Source: JACRBE01 sp964429005 (lineage in GTDB: Bacteria > Chlamydiota > Chlamydiia > Chlamydiales > JACRBE01). Taken from it: 64,000 bases of DNA. The position numbers were made by a program, and so were the translations under genes. The notes beneath the pieces are model-generated. The model was not told where the DNA came from. It made no database searches and saw only the letters and a program-made list of their open reading frames with translations. Shown piece after piece: positions 60,149 through 64,000 of the stretch; positions within the stretch are counted from its first letter, which is position 1, and every line of letters starts with the position of its first letter. The DNA is taken from positions 9,799 through 73,798 of the forward strand of contig CAYSAJ010000006.1 of assembly GCA_964429005.1 (NCBI GenBank), read 5' to 3'.

Positions 60149-61141
60149 ATGGAAAGAACATTGATTTTGCGATCTTTTCTTCATCAACAAAGGACTTATA
60201 TTAATCATTTTTTTGACCATGTTAACGTCGAAGATATAGATAAAGTCCTCGCTCGTATGCTTGCCTGCTCAGGAACAATTTTTTTTTCTGGAATTGGAAA
60301 AAGTGGAGCAGTAGGACAAAAATTAGCAAAAACTTTGATTTCAATAGGGATTAAGTCATTTTTTCTCGACCCTGTAGAAGCTCTTCATGGTGACATTGGT
60401 GTGGTAAATGATCAAGACTTAGTGATTTTCCTTTCAAAAAGTGGAACAACAAAAGAACTCTTACAGCTCGTTCCTCTTTTGAAACGAAGGAATGCCACCC
60501 TCATCTCCCTTATTTCCTCACTCAAATCTTCATTAGCTGAATTATCTGATGAAGTGATCTATCTTCCCTTGGAAAGAGAGCTTTGCCCTCATAATTTGGC
60601 TCCTATGACATCACCCTCTCTCCAAATGATTTTAGGTGATATTTTGATTGCAGCTATGATGCAACTAAAGTCTTTTTCTATCGAAGACTATGCCTTAAAT
60701 CATCCTGCAGGTGCTATAGGGCAAAAAATTAGCTATTTTGTAAAAGATCTTATGGTAACAGGAGACGAGCTACCTCTTTGCAAACCCACAGACCCACTTC
60801 TTCATGGAATCATTGAACTCACTAATAAGAAAAAAGGATGTCTTTTGATTATTGATGATGAATCAAAACTTTTGGGGATTTTTACTGATGGAGATTTTCG
60901 TAGAGCCGTGCAGCGAGATTCTCAACAGGCCTTTATGATGTCGATGGAATCTTTAATGAATCCAGAATATTTGAGTATTGGGGAAAATGCCCTCGCCTTA
61001 GATGCAATCAATCTCATGCAAAAAGATCCCGAGAGAAGGGTCATGATGCTCCCTGTCGTTGAAAATTCTTCTCTTAAGGGATTAATTTGCATGCATGATA
61101 TAATCCAAGCAGGTCTTCGGACGACAGTGTTAGAAATTTGA
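60149..61141 (+). CDS. kdsD: arabinose-5-phosphate isomerase (KDO pathway)
   Basis: KdsD converts ribulose-5-phosphate to arabinose-5-phosphate, the first step of KDO synthesis. The 330-residue protein has an N-terminal SIS domain (GTIFFSGIGKSGAVGQKLAKTL near residue 42; ALHGDIGVV near residue 79; SKSGTTKELLQLVP near residue 95) and two CBS domains (~205-325; TDPLLHGIIELTNKKKGCLLII, LLGIFTDGDFRRAV, SLKGLICMHDIIQAGL). It fits with kdsB at the start of the window. It is divergent from the isocitrate-dehydrogenase-like gene. Confidence 0.94.
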   Translation: MERTLILRSFLHQQRTYINHFFDHVNVEDIDKVLARMLACSGTIFFSGIGKSGAVGQKLAKTLISIGIKSFFLDPVEALHGDIGVVNDQDLVIFLSKSGTTKELLQLVPLLKRRNATLISLISSLKSSLAELSDEVIYLPLERELCPHNLAPMTSPSLQMILGDILIAAMMQLKSFSIEDYALNHPAGAIGQKISYFVKDLMVTGDELPLCKPTDPLLHGIIELTNKKKGCLLIIDDESKLLGIFTDGDFRRAVQRDSQQAFMMSMESLMNPEYLSIGENALALDAINLMQKDPERRVMMLPVVENSSLKGLICMHDIIQAGLRTTVLEI

Positions 61142-61227
61142 TCCGCTGTAACTTTCTAGTGAACTTTTTTTAAGTCTTATCTCATAATCCATAGTTAAGA
61201 TTACAAATTCTTGATCATGGTGATTTT

Positions 61228-62496
61228 ATGAGTATACAAATGGCCCATAATTGGCTCCTAGTGACCTTTATCGTGGGATATCTAGTGATTATCTTTGAGC
61301 ACCTGCTCAAAACAAACAAGTCAGCAACGGCTCTTCTTATCGCTGTCCTTTGCTGGATGTTTTATTTCATCTCAGGACAACACACCTTGAGCGATTCATT
61401 ATCTCATTTATCACATCACATGAGTGATATTTCACAAATCGTCCTTTTTTTGCTGGGAGCTATGGCCATAGTTGAGCTTATTGATACACATAAAGGATTT
61501 GATCAAATCATTAGAATGATCCGCACCCGTTCCAAAAAATGGGTGATCCTTCTAGTCTCTGTTATCACTTTTTTTCTTTCTGCAGTTTTGGATAACTTAA
61601 CAACAACGATTTTAATGGTATCCATTATCAAAAAATTGGTCCCATTCCAAAAAGAAAGACTCCCTTTATGTTGTATGATCGTCATAGCAGCGAATGCAGG
61701 AGGAGCTTGGACTCCTATCGGTGATGTCACAACTACGATGCTTTGGATCAATGGCCAGCTCTCTACAAGTGGCGTCATTAAAGCATTGTTTTTCCCAAGC
61801 CTTATCTGCATGATTGTCCCCCTTCTTTGGTTTGTCCTCCCCACAAAAGGGGAATATTCTCTTTCAGAAATTGACGAGAAAAGAGATCAAACCGAAGTGG
61901 GCTCAAAAATTGTTTTCTCAGTAGGAATCTTAGGCCTTATCGGTGTGCCCATTTTTAAATGGATGACGGGACTACCTCCCTTTATGGGGATTATTTTAGC
62001 GCTTGCGATTCTCTGGGTAATTACAGATATTTTGCATGAGGCCTATCCCCATCGACAACACTTGAGAATCCCTTCAGTGCTTGCGAAGATCGATATCTCT
62101 AGCGTTTTATTTTTCTTAGGAATACTACTTGCCGTGGACTCCTTAGATGCTGTTGGATATTTGGATAAACTCGCATCAGCTTTAGGTCAATTATTCCACA
62201 GCATAACAACAATGGCTACATTCATCGGACTTCTCTCTGCAATCATAGATAACGTACCCCTAGTTGCTGCGACTATGGGAATGTATGATCTTTCAACATT
62301 CCCAGCAGATAGCCAGTTGTGGATGCTCATAGCCTATGCTGCAGGAACCGGGGGAAGTATACTGATCATCGGTTCAGCAGCAGGAGTGGCTCTCATGGGA
62401 CTCGAAAAAATCGATTTTATTACCTATTTAAAGAAAGCCTCGTTGCCTGCTTTGTTAGGTTATCTTGCGGGGATTGTGCTTTACTCCCTTCTTTAA
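61228..62496 (+). CDS. nhaD: NhaD-type Na+/H+ antiporter
   Basis: A 422-residue inner-membrane antiporter of the ion transporter superfamily that exchanges Na+ for H+. It has about twelve hydrophobic helices and the NhaD blocks SAVLDNLTTTILMVSII near residue 130, NAGGAWTPIGDVTTTMLWINGQL near residue 155, SAIIDNVPLVAATMGMYDL near residue 335 and GTGGSILIIGSAAGVALMG near residue 373. The duplicated DN-containing segments match the NhaD inverted repeat. It faces the MFS gene with a 2-nt gap. Confidence 0.92.
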   Translation: MSIQMAHNWLLVTFIVGYLVIIFEHLLKTNKSATALLIAVLCWMFYFISGQHTLSDSLSHLSHHMSDISQIVLFLLGAMAIVELIDTHKGFDQIIRMIRTRSKKWVILLVSVITFFLSAVLDNLTTTILMVSIIKKLVPFQKERLPLCCMIVIAANAGGAWTPIGDVTTTMLWINGQLSTSGVIKALFFPSLICMIVPLLWFVLPTKGEYSLSEIDEKRDQTEVGSKIVFSVGILGLIGVPIFKWMTGLPPFMGIILALAILWVITDILHEAYPHRQHLRIPSVLAKIDISSVLFFLGILLAVDSLDAVGYLDKLASALGQLFHSITTMATFIGLLSAIIDNVPLVAATMGMYDLSTFPADSQLWMLIAYAAGTGGSILIIGSAAGVALMGLEKIDFITYLKKASLPALLGYLAGIVLYSLL

Positions 62497-62498
62497 AT

Positions 62499-63740
62499 TT
62501 AGGGGGTGCTGCGAAGTGTAAAATTGCGATATCTAAATAGATAAAGAAATCCAAGAGCGCAGCAGCACCCACCAATACCAAAAACAACATGAGCTCCAAG
62601 CCATGAATTCAAAATGCCTCCTAATATGGGGGCTATTAAGCCTCGAATTCCTACCATGACTACATTGACCCCACTATAACGTGAACTTTCTTCATCCTGA
62701 GAGAAGATCGGGCCTGACAGATGCCATACTAAGTGACTTCCACCTTGTGCTACCCCGTAAATAAAATAAGAAGCATAGAGCCAACCTAGGTGGAAAGGGG
62801 CGAGCATCATGAGAGCAGGAAATAAGGCAAATCCAATGCAAACAAAGCTCGATGAAAGAAGCATTGGAATTTTTCCAATCATTTTTGACCATTTAGATGA
62901 AGAAAGAACTATACCAAGTCCTTTAGCAATCGTAAGTGCTATGCTAAAGTCGACATATGACAGAGCTAATGTGTTCTTAAAAAAGAAAGGAAGAGCGGGC
63001 TGCATCAGCATTACACCAAAGCCGCCAGCCATAAACCCCCACTGAAATTTAGCAAAATCTGGCCTTGCTTTGATTAATTGAAGACAATCTTTCCAGGGCT
63101 TTAATAAATGGCGCCAGCGAAAAGGGGCTTTTTCTTTTTTTTCAACAACTCTTCCAAGAATTGGCATGGTTGCATGAAAAAAAACGCTCGACATGCCTAC
63201 TATGGCAGATACAAAAAAAACATATTTCCAGTTGTTAGCGCCAGCGTCAAGAAACCATCCGATGCCTAAAGCAATTAAAATCCCCTCTACATAGGCGAGG
63301 ATCCAGCTGAGCGAAAAATGGCGGTGCCTTTCTTCTTTTGATAAATTCAATTTTAATATTTCCATCCAAGCTGGAACTGATGCTCTCGTGAATAAAACGT
63401 ACACTGCTGCCGCAAACACTATATATGCAGGAGAAGAAATCCAAGGGAAAAATAGAAAAGGAATTCTAGATAATATTCCAGCTTGGACAAGGTTAGATCG
63501 TAAACTTTCTTTCAAATGAATAATTCTTGAGCTCCATATATAAGAAAAAATCGCTACAACAGGGCGAAGCATAGTGACAAGTACTATCCAAAAAGAGGAA
63601 GCCTGAAGGGATTTTGTTAAAATATAGGGAATATAGGACTGTAAACTCGTAAAGGGTTCGTTCACTAAATTTGTCCAGTAGAGGATAAATTTCGTATTTT
63701 TTTCAGGATCTTTTGGTTTTTTTTCTTTTTTTGAACCCAT
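62499..63740 (-). CDS. major facilitator superfamily transporter
   Basis: The start at 63740 (MGSKKEKKPKDPEKN, with AGGTAG upstream) gives 413 residues; a longer frame to 63800 adds an unsupported N-terminus. About twelve hydrophobic helices follow a charged cytoplasmic start. The central loop is basic (GRVVEKKEKAPFRWRHLLKPW), and the second half has ASYFIYGVAQGGSHLVWHLSGPIFS and SRYSGVNVVMVGIRGLIAPILGGILNS. The substrate is not determinable. It converges on nhaD with a 2-nt gap and no terminator. Confidence 0.85.
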   Translation of the reverse strand: MGSKKEKKPKDPEKNTKFILYWTNLVNEPFTSLQSYIPYILTKSLQASSFWIVLVTMLRPVVAIFSYIWSSRIIHLKESLRSNLVQAGILSRIPFLFFPWISSPAYIVFAAAVYVLFTRASVPAWMEILKLNLSKEERHRHFSLSWILAYVEGILIALGIGWFLDAGANNWKYVFFVSAIVGMSSVFFHATMPILGRVVEKKEKAPFRWRHLLKPWKDCLQLIKARPDFAKFQWGFMAGGFGVMLMQPALPFFFKNTLALSYVDFSIALTIAKGLGIVLSSSKWSKMIGKIPMLLSSSFVCIGFALFPALMMLAPFHLGWLYASYFIYGVAQGGSHLVWHLSGPIFSQDEESSRYSGVNVVMVGIRGLIAPILGGILNSWLGAHVVFGIGGCCCALGFLYLFRYRNFTLRSTP

Positions 63741-64000
63741 GTAAAAGCTACCTAGAAGTCTTATTTTCTTATATTTATAGATCTTTTCAGGAAATGCCAA
63801 AAAAAAAAAGAAAAAAAAATCAGAAAAAAAATTGCCGAAAAAATTCGAGTTTTACTATATTTATAGCTTCTTAAACGCGATAAGTAAGTCGAGAATAAGA
63901 ATAGCAAAGTAGAAACGATGCAAAGATCTATTGACAGTTGAAGAAAAGGTGAAGAACAAAAAAAGTGTCGGGATAGAAATATCCCCGTTAATAAATTTTT
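63741..64000. other. purine-rich intergenic end of window
   Basis: The last ~260 bases are AT-rich with A-rich runs near 63798-63845. I see no gene or strong regulatory structure beyond the MFS leader; the following gene must start outside the window. Confidence 0.5.

Noticed and set aside
63798..63845. A-rich tract as a possible replication origin or integration site
   Set aside because: It is only a homopolymer-rich leader with no dnaA boxes, tRNA or repeats beside it.

Overview
The window looks like a chromosomal segment of a Chlamydiota bacterium outside the genus Chlamydia, most likely order Parachlamydiales (amoeba or arthropod symbionts). Evidence: a type III secretion operon in the chlamydial order; several blocks with the gene order I recall from Chlamydia trachomatis (sufBCDS; DUF47/PiT; yjbC-gpm-nifS-nifU and birA/rodA; rpsL-rpsG-fusA-rpsJ; metal ABC transporter-obgE-rpmA-rplU; nrdR-dksA-lspA; E2-kdsD); an AT-rich composition; and a Legionella/Parachlamydia-type outer-membrane barrel instead of classical MOMP. 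Locus names (CTxxx) are from memory and were not searched. A run of 10 N inside kdsB marks a draft-assembly gap. Layout: 1-1129 holds the end of rfbB and a gapped kdsB. 1138-3172 holds two tandem paralogous genes of unknown function. 3404-8068 is the SUF Fe-S assembly operon behind a near-consensus promoter that overlaps a perfect inverted repeat. 8139-9572 encodes a membrane-anchored protein whose C-terminal half carries the box pattern of eukaryotic USP deubiquitinases. 9662-10747 is a major barrel porin. 11075-15399 is the T3SS export operon (sctJ, a CT560-like gene, sctL, sctR, sctS, sctT). 15473-17637 holds two glycosyltransferases. 17778-23979 holds a solute-binding lipoprotein, glycogen phosphorylase, a phosphate transporter with its DUF47 partner, and a pseudouridine synthase. 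24067-32038 holds an OprB porin, gpmA, a degenerate NifS/NifU pair, GNAT and MauE-like genes, birA, rodA and two small genes. 32065-37737 holds photolyase, a small membrane protein and the str operon. 37912-40020 is a membrane-anchored AAA+ ATPase. 40208-42815 holds the tail-specific protease, a small membrane protein and tRNA-Phe. 43058-47246 holds a small ORF, obgE/rpmA/rplU and a Zn/Mn ABC transporter. 47365-53080 holds tRNA-Ser, nrdR, dksA, lspA, cinA and RNA-modification genes. 53209-55400 holds two convergent effector-like genes. 55681-63740 holds gmhA, lpxK, an E2 acyltransferase, an isocitrate-dehydrogenase-like pseudoenzyme, kdsD, nhaD and an MFS transporter. How the genes work together: lipid A/KDO/heptose synthesis (kdsB, kdsD, gmhA, lpxK, GT9) and porins build the outer envelope; the T3SS would export effectors; six genes with Pro/Ala/Ser-rich disordered segments sit between core operons and are the best effector candidates. 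The most unusual content is (a) the USP-like protein, (b) a full-length Thermus/Rickettsia-type isocitrate dehydrogenase homologue with its catalytic and cofactor motifs lost, (c) a NifS-NifU pair in which both partners lack canonical catalytic residues although a complete SUF system is present, and (d) an AAA+ ATPase attached to an Inc-like hydrophobic hairpin.
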